NCBI GenBank assembly: GCA_031581485.1 | Contig: JAVLBA010000004.1 | Span: 1-64,000 of the forward strand | Length of the DNA stretch: 64,000 nucleotides | Direction: 5' to 3' | From: BM506 sp031581485 | GTDB lineage: Bacteria > Desulfobacterota > Desulfobulbia > Desulfobulbales > SURF-16 | Shown: positions 25,807 through 35,015 of the stretch, piece after piece | Position numbering within the stretch: position 1 is the stretch's first letter | Layout of the letters: each line of letters opens with the position of its first letter | The notes under the pieces: model-generated | Told to the model about the DNA's origin: nothing | Databases searched by the model: none | Seen by the model: the letters and a program-made list of their open reading frames with translations, nothing else | Program-made: the position numbers and the translations under genes

Positions 25807-27534
25807 CTACCTGGCCGCCTGGCGGGTCTCTTCGAGCTTGCGCCGCACCAGCGCCCTCTTTTTGGCATCTTCAAATAACTCTACGGCCTTCTCATAATAT
25901 TCCGCGGCCTGGGCCAGGCTGCCGGTTTTTCTGTAGGCATCGCCCAGGTGCTCGTTGATGGTGGGATCTTCCGGCTGCAGCGCCCGGGCCCTGGCCAGCT
26001 CGGTGACGGCCTGGTCGAAATCTCCCCGCTGGTAATAGACCCAGCCCAGGGAATCACGGACAAATCCATCCTCAGGAAGGGCGGCCACGGCCCGCTGGAC
26101 ATACTCCAGGGCCTGATCAAGATGGACCCCGGCCTCAGCCCAGGTATAGCCCACATAATTGAGGGCATAGGGATCATCCGGGTCAAGCTCCAGCACCCGG
26201 ATCATACGGTTTAAGGCCTCCTGCTGCCTTCCAATTCTGTCCATGTAGAGGCCATACTCAAACCAGACCTGACTCTCTTCAGGGAAGCGCTGGACAGCGC
26301 GCTCAAAAACAGCGATCCCTTTCTGGGGCTCCTTATTCTTCTGATAGACGGCGGCCAGCAGGAAGAAAAAACGCTGGTGCTCCTCAGAACTTACCTGCAG
26401 GGCCTGCTCTAAAATCTCCGCCGCCTCTGCCAGATTATTTTCATCCTCATGAAGGCGAACCAGCATGAGGATGGCGTCCTCATAGCCCTTGGAGTCCACT
26501 TCCACCTGCGCCAGCACCTCCTGGGCGCTCTTGCTGTCCCCTGTCTCATAATAGGCCAGGGCCAGCAGGGACCGGACCATATCCATTTGGGGATAGTCAA
26601 CCAGCATCCGGCGCAAATGGCTGATGGCCTCCTCATATTTCTCCTGTTCCAGAAGGAGACGACCAATGGCCAGGTCCACCTTTTCCGGCTCCTGGCTGCT
26701 TTTTCTCAGGATTTTGAGTTCCGCCACCGCCTGCTCAGGCTTGCCAAGAACCATGTAGAGACCGGCCAGCTTACGTCGGTAGATATCCTTATCAGGTTCT
26801 TCCTCAAGCAGCTTCTGGTAGATGGCAACCGCCTGGTCATACTCCCTGATCTGCTCATAAAATCCGGCGGCATCCAGGGCCTGCAGAGGAGACCAGTTGC
26901 GCTCAAGAATCTGCTCATACATGGTCCGGGCCCGTTCCATCTCTCCCATGGTCCGATAGAGCTTGGCGAGCATCACCGAACCGGCATAGGAGTCAGGTTC
27001 CTGGGCCATATGTTCTTCCAGGGCCTTTCTGGCCTCGACAAAGCGCTCATGGCGGAAATAGAGATAGCCCAGGGTGAGCCGGCTCTGGTTGTCCTTGGGG
27101 TCATGGCTGATATTTTTTTTGAGGATCGCAATGGCCTTTTTCGTTTTACCAAGATTCTCAAAAATGCCGGCAAGATCCAGACGGGTGCGGTTATCGAGAG
27201 AGGGACTCTCCAGGATCTTCTCCAGCTGGAGGGTGGCCTGCTCCTTCTTGCCCATCGCAATGAGCAGATAGGCGAGGCGCTGCCGGATATAGGTCGAATG
27301 CTGGTCACAAACCAGGGCCTTGGTATAGGCATCCTGGGCCTCCTCAAGACGGCCGTCCATTTCGGCGATACGCCCCCAGCTGAAATAGAAAGAGGCGCAG
27401 GCAGGGTCATCCGGTTCAGCAACGGCAATTTCCTCAGGGCTGGCGGCAGGAGAATGATGCGCAGCGCAGCCGGCAAGGAGCAGAAGCACCAAGAGGCCGG
27501 TGGCTGGAATAATAAATATCTTTCGGTAGTCCAT
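25807..27534 (-). CDS. TPR-repeat lipoprotein
   Basis: 575 residues. The signal peptide PATGLLVLLLLAGC ends in a lipobox, so the protein is lipid-anchored. At least ten tetratricopeptide-like repeats follow (for example DDPACASFYFSWGRIAEMDG, PDSYAGSVMLAKLYRTMGE, DPYALNYVGYTWAEAG). Such proteins scaffold envelope complexes or exopolysaccharide export. The immediate partner is the lipoprotein gene at 25008. No enzymatic domain was seen. Confidence 0.85.
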   Translation of the reverse strand: MDYRKIFIIPATGLLVLLLLAGCAAHHSPAASPEEIAVAEPDDPACASFYFSWGRIAEMDGRLEEAQDAYTKALVCDQHSTYIRQRLAYLLIAMGKKEQATLQLEKILESPSLDNRTRLDLAGIFENLGKTKKAIAILKKNISHDPKDNQSRLTLGYLYFRHERFVEARKALEEHMAQEPDSYAGSVMLAKLYRTMGEMERARTMYEQILERNWSPLQALDAAGFYEQIREYDQAVAIYQKLLEEEPDKDIYRRKLAGLYMVLGKPEQAVAELKILRKSSQEPEKVDLAIGRLLLEQEKYEEAISHLRRMLVDYPQMDMVRSLLALAYYETGDSKSAQEVLAQVEVDSKGYEDAILMLVRLHEDENNLAEAAEILEQALQVSSEEHQRFFFLLAAVYQKNKEPQKGIAVFERAVQRFPEESQVWFEYGLYMDRIGRQQEALNRMIRVLELDPDDPYALNYVGYTWAEAGVHLDQALEYVQRAVAALPEDGFVRDSLGWVYYQRGDFDQAVTELARARALQPEDPTINEHLGDAYRKTGSLAQAAEYYEKAVELFEDAKKRALVRRKLEETRQAAR

Positions 27535-27624
27535 AGAGTTCTTCAGAGTTCTTCAGAAAATTGGCTCCGCCCCTTTCCCTTTTGCAGGCAATAGCTCAAT
27601 AAAAAATCTCATTCTATCTTGAAT

Positions 27625-28203
27625 CTAGAGAGGGGTAAAGCACTTCTCTTGGATAAAGAGGCAGCGGCTGCTGATGGCAATGCACTTTCTGGGCATCACC
27701 GAGAAAGGTACCTGCTGACGCTCATCAAGACAGAGGCCAAGGACCAGGGTGTTGAGGTGTTCGATATAGGCTTCGTTGAGGGCTGCCTTGCCCGGCGCGG
27801 CCGTGAGGGGAATGCCGGGTTGGACCACGCAGAGAGAGGCGAAATAATGGTTGGTGGCGGCAAAGCAGCGCTCTACATAGCCTTCCAGGGCAGCAAAATC
27901 CACCTGGGTCCGCCCCTGGATATCGGCCAGGGTATAAGCCAGCATATCCAGGGGAGTCCGGTCGGTGATAAAATGGCGATGCTGTCCCCAGATCTCCTCA
28001 GCAGCCGCCAGCACCTTGTCCTGAATCCAGAGCCGGGTGGAAAAATCCATGGGGGAAGAGGGCTGCAGGTCGTGCCGGGCAAAGACCGCGCTGGTGGTGG
28101 TCTCCACAAAGGGGATGCCATTATCCTGGGCCAGCTTGGTGGCCGTGGTTGTTTTACCGGTGCGATGGCTGCCGCACAGGCCGATCCCCGCATATTCCGT
28201 CAT
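27625..28203 (-). CDS. Small P-loop ATPase, AAA_28/NadR-kinase-like
   Basis: 192 residues. The Walker A motif GLCGSHRTGKTTTA lies at residues 8-21; FITDRTPLDMLAY resembles the DRxxxD segment of nucleoside and NadR-type kinases. The start overlaps the pdxA stop by 4 bp (ATGA), so translation is coupled to pdxA. A kinase or phosphate-transfer role on a small metabolite, perhaps a cofactor precursor, is plausible from the fold and neighbour, but no substrate can be named. Confidence 0.75.
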   Translation of the reverse strand: MTEYAGIGLCGSHRTGKTTTATKLAQDNGIPFVETTTSAVFARHDLQPSSPMDFSTRLWIQDKVLAAAEEIWGQHRHFITDRTPLDMLAYTLADIQGRTQVDFAALEGYVERCFAATNHYFASLCVVQPGIPLTAAPGKAALNEAYIEHLNTLVLGLCLDERQQVPFSVMPRKCIAISSRCLFIQEKCFTPL

Positions 28204-29216
28204 GACACACCTTTTTTGCTTCGATTTGCATGGATCTGCCGGGCCAGACCGCAGGCGGCCTGCAGGCTGGCCGGGCTGGCCACGCCCCGGCCGGCAATAT
28301 CATAGGCAGTGCCATGGTCCACCGAGGTGCGGACCAGGGGCAGACCCAGGGTAACATTGACGCCATCGCTGAAATGGAGGAGCTTGAAGGGAATCAATCC
28401 CTGATCGTGGTACATGCAGACCACGGCGTCAAAAAGACCCTGGCTGGCCTTATGAAAGACCGTATCAGGCGGGAAAGGTCCCTGGACATCCCTGCCTTGG
28501 GCCCGGGCCGCTGTAATGGCCGGCCCGATCACCTCCCTCTCCTGGCTGCCGAACAGGGCATCCTCACCGGCATGGGGATTAAGACCAGCCACTGCCAGAC
28601 GCGGCCGGGCAATGGCAAAATCATGCTGCAGGGCCTGCCAGGTCGTGTCGATCATTTCAGCCACTGCCTCTTGAGTCACCAAGGCCGGCACGGCCGCCAG
28701 GGGAGTATGAATGGTCACCAGGGTAACGCGCAGGAGGGGGCCGGCCATCATCATGGCAAAGCGCTTGGCACCGCAGAGGTGGGCCAGCATCTCGGTATGA
28801 CCGGGGAAAGGATATCCCCCGTCATTAAGGGCGCGCTTGGTGATGGGACAGGTCACCAGGGCGCTGGCCCGGCCGCCCTGGACCAGGGCCACCGCCTCCT
28901 CAATATAGCGGCCCATGGCGTGGCCGGTCTTGCTGGTTGGTCTCCCCCACTGCAGATCGTTCCTGCTCAGCTGGGTATCGGCAGGGGTATAGAGGGGAAT
29001 GGTGCCGCTCTGGAGCGGCTCGCCGGGCTGCCAGGCCAGGAGGGGGGCGGGCAGCCCGGTCTCCTCGGCGCACCAGCGCAAGGCCTCCCCGTCGCCGATC
29101 ACCACGGCGTCTTGGGGAGCCGCGGCAAAGAGTTTCAGGATCAGCTCCGGGCCGATCCCCACCGGGCAGCCCATGGAAATGGCCAGGGGCGGTATGGTTG
29201 GGGCAGAAGTGGTCAT
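28200..29216 (-). CDS. pdxA: 4-hydroxythreonine-4-phosphate dehydrogenase
   Basis: 338 residues. ISMGCPVGIGPELILK near residue 12 is the PdxA opening; TCPITKRALNDGGYPFPGHTE, GLNPHAGEDALFG and CMYHDQGLIPFKLLHF give the metal-binding His residues. It oxidises 4-phosphohydroxy-threonine in pyridoxal phosphate synthesis by the PdxJ route. It lies between yraN (6 bp upstream) and a coupled P-loop ATPase. Confidence 0.95.
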   Translation of the reverse strand: MTTSAPTIPPLAISMGCPVGIGPELILKLFAAAPQDAVVIGDGEALRWCAEETGLPAPLLAWQPGEPLQSGTIPLYTPADTQLSRNDLQWGRPTSKTGHAMGRYIEEAVALVQGGRASALVTCPITKRALNDGGYPFPGHTEMLAHLCGAKRFAMMMAGPLLRVTLVTIHTPLAAVPALVTQEAVAEMIDTTWQALQHDFAIARPRLAVAGLNPHAGEDALFGSQEREVIGPAITAARAQGRDVQGPFPPDTVFHKASQGLFDAVVCMYHDQGLIPFKLLHFSDGVNVTLGLPLVRTSVDHGTAYDIAGRGVASPASLQAACGLARQIHANRSKKGVS

Positions 29217-29222
29217 GGTCTG

Positions 29223-29585
29223 TCAGGTGGCCTCAAAGGCGTTTTTAATATGTTCGATATGGATGGGGTCCGCCAGCAGAATACCAATCACATCAAAGCG
29301 GGCCGGCTGGTCAAGGCCGCCGTTTTTAATCAGATATTCGGTGGCCACCCGGACAATCTGCCGGCATTTGCGGGCATCCACCGCCTCCAGGGCAGAGCCG
29401 AAGGTGGTGCCGCTGCGGGTCTTGACCTCGACAAAAACCAGTTCTTTTTTGTCCCGGGCAATAAGATCGATCTCGCCGCTGCGGGTCCGGAAATTACGCT
29501 CGACAATGACCAGCCCCTCTTGCTGGAGAAAAAGGGCGGCCTGCCCCTCCCCTGCCTTGCCTAATGCCTTGCCCCGCAGACTCAT
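29223..29585 (-). CDS. YraN family (UPF0102) nuclease-fold protein
   Basis: 120 residues. The restriction-endonuclease-like core is visible: LGKAGEGQAALFLQQEG, RNFRTRSGEIDLIARD and LVFVEVKTRSG, giving the E-D-ExK arrangement. Function is unknown in most species, though the family is nearly universal and often next to rnhB, as here. Its start overlaps the rnhB stop by 4 bp. Confidence 0.9.
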   Translation of the reverse strand: MSLRGKALGKAGEGQAALFLQQEGLVIVERNFRTRSGEIDLIARDKKELVFVEVKTRSGTTFGSALEAVDARKCRQIVRVATEYLIKNGGLDQPARFDVIGILLADPIHIEHIKNAFEAT

Positions 29586-30187
29586 CCCAGATGCTCCTGC
29601 ACACCTTTAAAGGTGATGCGGTGGATGGGAGAGGGGCCGTGCAGGGCAATGAGCGCCTTGTGCTCGCGGGTGGGGTAGCCCTTGTGCTGGCGGAAATTAT
29701 AGAGGGGGTATTTCTCATCATAGGCGTGCATCAGCCTGTCCCTGGTGACCTTGGCAACCACGGAGGCGGCGGCAATGGAGGCGCTCTTGCTTTCGCCCTG
29801 CACCAGGGCCTGCTGGGGCAGATCCATCTTGATGGTAAATTTGCCGTCCACCAGGACAAAGAGCGGCGCCTGGCAGAGTTTTTCCACCGCCCTTTTCATG
29901 GCCAGGAGGGAGGCCTGCAGGATATTGAGGGCATCCACCTCCTGGGCCGAGCAGATCCCCACCGCCATGGAAACCCGGAGTTCCGTCAGCAGGACGAAAA
30001 CCCTCTCCCTGGCCCGGGCGGTCATTTTTTTTGAATCCCGGAAGGGGCTGTAATCGAGACCAGCCGGCAGGATAACCGCGGCCGCCACCACGGGTCCGGC
30101 CAGGGGGCCGCGGCCGGCCTCATCCACCCCTGCCACCGGCATCAGGCCCTGGCGCTGCAGGCGACGTTCATAAGAAAAAGTATCCAT
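29582..30187 (-). CDS. rnhB: Ribonuclease HII
   Basis: About 201 residues from the ATG at 30187 (MDTFSYERRL). VAGVDEAGRGPLAGPVVAAA holds the catalytic DEAGRG; SKKMTARARE and AAASVVAKVTRD complete the family signature. It removes ribonucleotides from DNA and RNA-DNA hybrids. AAGGAG lies 11 bases before this ATG; the longer frame from 30256 is unlikely. It follows rplS after a 279-bp gap in which I see no gene. Confidence 0.95.
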   Translation of the reverse strand: MDTFSYERRLQRQGLMPVAGVDEAGRGPLAGPVVAAAVILPAGLDYSPFRDSKKMTARARERVFVLLTELRVSMAVGICSAQEVDALNILQASLLAMKRAVEKLCQAPLFVLVDGKFTIKMDLPQQALVQGESKSASIAAASVVAKVTRDRLMHAYDEKYPLYNFRQHKGYPTREHKALIALHGPSPIHRITFKGVQEHLG

Positions 30188-30466
30188 CTCTGGCAGTTCT
30201 CCTTGCTGGGCCCACATAACAAAGGCGCAAATGCAGAGGTTGACACCTCGCTGCACTCACGCCTTCATAAAAAAGAGATCACCTGTCCCCTGCCGGGGAG
30301 GAGCTCTCACCGGCCGGAACCGGCTATCGCCTGCTGCATCTCATGGCCAGAACCAACCAGCCCCTGCCGGGAAGCAAGGCCCTTTAAAAAAGAGCCAAAG
30401 TCGGGCCGTCCCCTGTCAAGGAGCAGCCCGTCTCCGGGGCAAGAAACCAGGAAGCAGCGACAGAAA

Positions 30467-30817
30467 TTAATTGACGCCGCGCTCGCGGATACGAGCCGCC
30501 TTGCCACGCAGGTCACGCAGGTAGTAGAGCTTGGAGCGCCGGACCCGGCCGCGGCTAACCACCTCAATCTTCTGAAGACGGGGATTGTGGAGGGCAAAAA
30601 TCTTTTCGACGCCGACGCCGTGGGAGATCTTGCGCACGGTGAAGTTGGAACCCATGCCGCGATTCCGACGGCCGATAACCACGCCCTCAAAGATCTGGAT
30701 CCTTTCCTTGGCACCCTCAACAATGCGGATGTGAACCTTGACGGAGTCACCGGAACGAAAGTCGGGGAGATCAAACTTCATACTCTCTTTTTCAATCTGG
30801 TCGATGATGATGCTCAT
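30467..30817 (-). CDS. rplS: 50S ribosomal protein L19
   Basis: About 116 residues. FRSGDSVKVHIRIVEGAKER and IQIFEGVVIGRRNRG are diagnostic, as are the C-terminal GRVRRSKLYYLRDLRGKAARI residues. L19 sits at the 30S-50S interface. The ATG at 30817 (MSIIIDQIE) matches homologues. It ends the rpsP-rimM-trmD series, with an additional methyltransferase gene inserted between trmD and rplS. Confidence 0.97.
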   Translation of the reverse strand: MSIIIDQIEKESMKFDLPDFRSGDSVKVHIRIVEGAKERIQIFEGVVIGRRNRGMGSNFTVRKISHGVGVEKIFALHNPRLQKIEVVSRGRVRRSKLYYLRDLRGKAARIRERGVN

Positions 30818-30869
30818 TGTTGTCACTCTCTTTGTTGTGTTGATCCGATTGGCAAACCGGGTATTTATC

Positions 30870-31427
30870 TTACAAATCTCGTGATCCGAGAATTCTATCC
30901 AATATTATGGCAACCGCTGACCGTACCGAAAGATGGTTATAGTCACCGGCGCCGCGGATGGGCGGCAAGGAGCCGTCCACCATGGCAAAAACTTCTTCCG
31001 TGAACCCCCAGGCGGTCCCGAAAAGCAGCAGATAATTTTCCTTTGCCGCCACACCGTCCCGGACGTCCTGAAAACCAATGGTCTTCTTCTGCTCAGCGGC
31101 ACAGGTGGCCAGGATGGTGGGCCTGCCCTGCCTGGCGCTGGTGACGCGCTCAAAAAGCTCTTCAAGATCCGTGCAGATCTCAATAACGGTCAAGGCCTCT
31201 TTGCGGTCCTTGTTGTAGAGGGCGCCGTGGCCCTCCTGCCAGTGGCTGACAATTTCCCGCACCAGTTCCTGCTGATCTGCAAAGGGGGTAACGATGTAGA
31301 CCGTCTCCACCCCGTAGGTTCGCCCGGCCCGGGCCAGATCATGGAGATCAAGATTGGTCACAGCGGAACCGATGATCTCCCGATTTTTATTATATACCGG
31401 ATAATGAATAAGAGCGATATCCAGCAT
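30870..31427 (-). CDS. SPOUT-like RNA methyltransferase (Methyltrn_RNA_4 type)
   Basis: About 185 residues. It begins MLDIALIHYPVYNKNREIIG, typical of a small SAM-dependent RNA methyltransferase family found next to or fused to trmD in some lineages; the C-terminal LLFGTAWGFTEEVFAMVDG and YNHLSVRSAVAIILDRI resemble the SPOUT knot, with the cofactor loop near GTAWG. The ATG at 31427 has GGTGG five bases upstream; 31439 is an alternative. Its place between trmD and rplS suggests a tRNA or rRNA target. The modified base is unknown. Confidence 0.8.
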   Translation of the reverse strand: MLDIALIHYPVYNKNREIIGSAVTNLDLHDLARAGRTYGVETVYIVTPFADQQELVREIVSHWQEGHGALYNKDRKEALTVIEICTDLEELFERVTSARQGRPTILATCAAEQKKTIGFQDVRDGVAAKENYLLLFGTAWGFTEEVFAMVDGSLPPIRGAGDYNHLSVRSAVAIILDRILGSRDL

Positions 31428-31455
31428 AGGTTCCACCATGGCCCAACACAGCCGG

Positions 31456-32187
31456 TCAAATAATGCCGTGTTTTTTGAGAAGGTTACGCTCTTTGCCGGA
31501 AAACTCCATGGTGGCAAAGAGATCAGGCCGTCTGTTTTTTGTCTTGGTCACGGCCTGCAGCCAGCGCCACTGCTCAATCTTGGCGTGATCGCCAGAGAGC
31601 AGAATCGCCGGCACCTCCTGATCGGCAAAGAGGCGCGGCCTGGTATATTGCGGATACTTGAGGCTGCCCCGGCTGAAGGTATCACCACTCACCGATTCCG
31701 CACAGCCCAGAACCCCGGGCAAAAGCCTGGTCACGGCGTCAATGATGATCATGGCCCCCAACTCGCCACCGGTAAGGATATAGTCACCGATGGAAATCTC
31801 TTCATCCACCTGCTGATCAATATAACGCTGGTCAACGCCCTCGTACCGTCCGCAGACCAGGATCAGCTGCTCCAGGCCGGCAAATTCTTCCGCCACCTTC
31901 TGGTCAAAACGGCGCCCCTGGGGACTCAGCAGCACGACCTTGCCGCTTCCTGCCCCCCGCACCTGGTTGGTGGCAGCGGTGAGGGGTTCCGGCTTCATGA
32001 CCATGCCTTCCCCGCCGCCAAAGGGGCGGTCATCGGTCATGGCATGCTTATCCGTGGCAAAATCACGGATATTGGTGATCACAACCTCGATCTTGCCATC
32101 CTGTCGGGCCCGGCGGATGATCCCTTCCTCTAAAGGGGAGGTAAGCAGGTCCGGAAAGATGGTGAGGACATCAAAACGGAGACTCAT
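31456..32187 (-). CDS. trmD: tRNA (guanine37-N1)-methyltransferase
   Basis: 243 residues. FDVLTIFPDLLTSPL at the start, then FGGGEGMVMKPEPL, LICGRYEGVDQR-like LVCGRYEGVDQRYID and SIGDYILTGGELGA forming the trefoil-knot SAM site. It methylates G37 of tRNAs with a G at position 36 and prevents +1 frameshifting. It overlaps rimM by 4 bp. Confidence 0.97.
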   Translation of the reverse strand: MSLRFDVLTIFPDLLTSPLEEGIIRRARQDGKIEVVITNIRDFATDKHAMTDDRPFGGGEGMVMKPEPLTAATNQVRGAGSGKVVLLSPQGRRFDQKVAEEFAGLEQLILVCGRYEGVDQRYIDQQVDEEISIGDYILTGGELGAMIIIDAVTRLLPGVLGCAESVSGDTFSRGSLKYPQYTRPRLFADQEVPAILLSGDHAKIEQWRWLQAVTKTKNRRPDLFATMEFSGKERNLLKKHGII

Positions 32188-32726
32188 TGTGCGCGGTTGA
32201 TATCACGGAAACCAGGGGGCAGATCAACAATGATCCCTGCCGGCCCGATTTCCACCACAAATTCCGGCCCACTGGGGATGAGCATCTCCTCCCCATCCTG
32301 CTGAACCACCATCAACTCGGTGCCGCCGGCGGTCAACAGAGAGGTGAGGTTGCCCAGGGAGTTGCCCTCCAGGTCCTTCACCTCCGCGCCCATGACCTCA
32401 TGCCAATAAAACTCATCAGCGGCCAAAGGGGCGAGGGCCTCCTCAGCCACCCAGACCTGGCAGCCCACCAGGGCCTCAGCGCCGTTGCGGTCAGCCACTC
32501 CGGCCAGGGCCACCACGGCAACATTGCCCTGGCTCCGAAAAGAGGTCACTTTATAATCCAGGGGCTGTCCCTGGTCGGCAATCAGGACAAGCTCGGAGTA
32601 GTCGCGGAAATTCTCCGGCTGGCCCGAGAGGCTGTGGATCCTCACCTCACCGCGGATGCCTTGCGGTTTGGTGATGACGCCCACATGGATCAGACCTGGA
32701 GGTCCTGTCACCTTGCCACCTGCCAT
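32184..32726 (-). CDS. rimM: Ribosome maturation factor RimM
   Basis: 180 residues. IHVGVITKPQGIRGEVRIH opens the RimM domain, and the PRC-barrel has ADEFYWHEVMGAEV and MLIPSGPEFVVEI. RimM assists maturation of the 30S head and binds S19. Starts 3 bp after khpA and overlaps trmD by 4 bp, so the set is translationally coupled. Confidence 0.95.
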   Translation of the reverse strand: MAGGKVTGPPGLIHVGVITKPQGIRGEVRIHSLSGQPENFRDYSELVLIADQGQPLDYKVTSFRSQGNVAVVALAGVADRNGAEALVGCQVWVAEEALAPLAADEFYWHEVMGAEVKDLEGNSLGNLTSLLTAGGTELMVVQQDGEEMLIPSGPEFVVEIGPAGIIVDLPPGFRDINRAQ

Positions 32727-32729
32727 CTG

Positions 32730-32966
32730 CTATTCAACAATTTCCAGCCGGATATCCTTGCCGCTGCCGGCAGTGGCCGCAGCCAGCAACGAGCGCATGG
32801 CCCGGGCGGTACGGCCCTGCTTGCCGATCACCTTGCCCAGATCATCCGGCGCCACGCGCAGCTCTATGGTCCGGGCCTCATCCTGGTCAATTTCCTTGAC
32901 CTCCACACTGGCCGGGTCTTCCACCAGGGCCGTGGCTATATAGCGAATGAGTTCAAGTTCCTGCAT
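32730..32966 (-). CDS. khpA: KH-domain RNA-binding protein KhpA
   Basis: 78 residues. A single KH domain with the GKVIGKQGRTARAMRSL motif (GxxG loop). KhpA proteins bind small and messenger RNAs and often pair with KhpB. The start lies at the rpsP stop with no gap, as in the conserved rpsP-khpA-rimM-trmD-rplS order. Confidence 0.94.
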   Translation of the reverse strand: MQELELIRYIATALVEDPASVEVKEIDQDEARTIELRVAPDDLGKVIGKQGRTARAMRSLLAAATAGSGKDIRLEIVE

Positions 32967-33209
32967 TTATTCGGCAACAACCTTGGCTATCAGGCTTTTG
33001 ACGGTGGTGGAGGGGGTAGCGCCCCGGCCAAGCCAATGCTGCAGCTTTTCCTGATTGATGGTGACTGCTGCCGGATCCTGCATGGGGTCATAGGTGCCCA
33101 CTACATCCAGGAATTTACCATCACGGGGGGCCTCAGAGTTTGCCGCCACAATGCGGTAAAAGGGCTTTTTCTTCTTACCCATTCTGGTCAAACGAATTTT
33201 TACAGCCAT
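32967..33209 (-). CDS. rpsP: 30S ribosomal protein S16
   Basis: 80 residues: MAVKIRLTRMGKKKKPFYRI and VVGTYDPMQDPA are characteristic of S16. The ATG at 33209 has AAGGAG seven bases upstream. It follows ffh after a 140-bp gap where a promoter might lie, though none stands out. Confidence 0.97.
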   Translation of the reverse strand: MAVKIRLTRMGKKKKPFYRIVAANSEAPRDGKFLDVVGTYDPMQDPAAVTINQEKLQHWLGRGATPSTTVKSLIAKVVAE

Positions 33210-33349
33210 GTTCTTCTCCTTAAAAAGAGCGTTTTCCAGGGAGCAATGGCCAAGACCACCTGTCCAGCCGAAACCATCCACCCAAAAACCCTTTATTTTA
33301 TAATACAATCTATCTTTGTTATTGGTTAAAGAAGCGCCAACCACCGCCT

Positions 33350-34714
33350 CTATCTCATTAATCCCTTGGGTCGCTTGCGCTTCTTCTTGCCGCCGGCCAT
33401 GGCAGGGCCACCACCCACCTTGCCCTTCATCTTCTGCATCATCTTGAGCATTTCGGTGTAGCTTTTGAGCACCTTGTTGACATCCTGTACCGTGGTGCCG
33501 CTGCCCCGGGCAATACGCTGCCTGCGGCTGGCGGTGATGATCTGATGTTTGCGCCGTTCCTCGGCAGTCATGGAGCGGATAACCGCCTCCACCTTGCCCA
33601 GTTCCTTTTCATCAGGCTTCTGCATATTCTGCATCTGCTTCATGCGGTTCAGGCCTGGGATCATCCCCATGATCTGCTCCAGGGAACCCATTTTCTTGAT
33701 CTGCTGGATCTGATCGAGAAAATCCTCCAGGGTGAAGGCATCCCTGCTGATCTTCCTGGCCAGCTGGTCGGCCTGCTTCTTGTCGACAACCTCTTCCGCC
33801 TTTTCAATGAGGGTGAGAAGGTCGCCCATGCCCAGGATACGGGAAGCCACCCGGTCAGGATGAAAAACCTCCAGGGCGTCAAGCTCTTCACCAACCCCGA
33901 CAAACTTGATGGGGCGCTGGGTCACCTTTTTGATGGAAAGCGCTGCACCGCCGCGGGCATCGCCCTCCATCTTGGTGAGCAGGACACCGGAGATGGCCAG
34001 ATCCTGATTAAATTTTTCGGCAACCGTAACCGCATCCTGACCCGTCATGGCATCTGCCACAAAGAGGATCTCTGCCGGGTTTACCGCTGCCTTGATATTC
34101 CCCAGCTCAGCCATGAGCGTTTCATCAACATGGAGACGACCGGCCGTATCAATGAGCAGGGTGTCGTAATTGTTGTTGACGGCCGCCTTTACGGCATTCC
34201 TGGCAATGGCCACCGGATCCTGATCCGCGGTGGAGGGATGGACCGGAATGGCCAGGCTCTCGCCCAGGATGGTGAGCTGCTGGATAGCGGCAGGCCGATA
34301 GACGTCCGCCGGGACCAGGTAGGGACGCCTCCCCTGCTTCTTTAATAATTTTGCCAGCTTACCGGCAGAGGTCGTCTTACCGGAACCCTGCAGACCCACC
34401 AGCATGATAATGGCCGGCCCTTTGCCGCCCAGCTGCAGGGGCGCAGCCTCGCCGCCCAGGAGCTCCACCAGCTCATCATGGACGATCTTGACCACTTGCT
34501 GGCCAGGTGAAAGGCTTTCCGTGACCTCATGGCCCACCGCCTTCTTCTCGATGGTGGCGATAAAATCCTTGACCACCTTGAAGTTGACGTCGGCCTCCAG
34601 CAGGGCCATACGCACTTCTTTCAGGGCTTCCTGAATATTCTTCTCAGAGAGCTTGCCGTGGCCGCGCAGGTCGCGGAACACTTTATTGAGGCGATCGGAA
34701 AGATTATCAAACAT
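33350..34714 (-). CDS. ffh: Signal recognition particle GTPase Ffh
   Basis: 454 residues. The N domain is followed by the G domain with GLQGSGKTTSAGKLA (G1), PADVYRPAAIQQL and DTAGRLHVDE, then a Met-rich M domain (EQIMGMIPGLNRMKQMQNM) that binds signal sequences and 4.5S RNA. With FtsY it targets membrane proteins during translation. It starts the rpsP-rplS series, a common order. I found no 4.5S RNA gene here. Confidence 0.97.
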   Translation of the reverse strand: MFDNLSDRLNKVFRDLRGHGKLSEKNIQEALKEVRMALLEADVNFKVVKDFIATIEKKAVGHEVTESLSPGQQVVKIVHDELVELLGGEAAPLQLGGKGPAIIMLVGLQGSGKTTSAGKLAKLLKKQGRRPYLVPADVYRPAAIQQLTILGESLAIPVHPSTADQDPVAIARNAVKAAVNNNYDTLLIDTAGRLHVDETLMAELGNIKAAVNPAEILFVADAMTGQDAVTVAEKFNQDLAISGVLLTKMEGDARGGAALSIKKVTQRPIKFVGVGEELDALEVFHPDRVASRILGMGDLLTLIEKAEEVVDKKQADQLARKISRDAFTLEDFLDQIQQIKKMGSLEQIMGMIPGLNRMKQMQNMQKPDEKELGKVEAVIRSMTAEERRKHQIITASRRQRIARGSGTTVQDVNKVLKSYTEMLKMMQKMKGKVGGGPAMAGGKKKRKRPKGLMR

Positions 34715-35015
34715 TTTATTTTATAGGCACTGTCTGTCAGAAGCTGCAATTAACAGGAGATGGGGCCACGCCCAGGGCGCACCCATACACCTGAATATGG
34801 AAACAGGAGAAATTACTTGGTCTGCCTTTGGATGTCAAGTTTTTAAAGGGACTCCCCAGGCGCCGCCGCCCCACCTCTTTTTGGGGGATCTATCGCCCCC
34901 TTGACGGCCAACCCGAACGCTTTACCCTTGCCACAACCTGCCGCCTCCCCAAAGCTGTTTTTTCCCCCGCAGCAGAGAGGAGACGGCCTCAGGACCCGGG
35001 GTGATGGCAGAGCTG
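34715..35015. other. Gap between ffh and fabD without identified features
   Basis: The 301-bp gap lies upstream of ffh and downstream of fabD, both minus strand. It is C-rich (for example CGCCGCCGCCCC near 34861) with no reading frame that looks coding. The ffh promoter must be here or in fabD; no clear -35/-10 pair was found. Confidence 0.5.
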
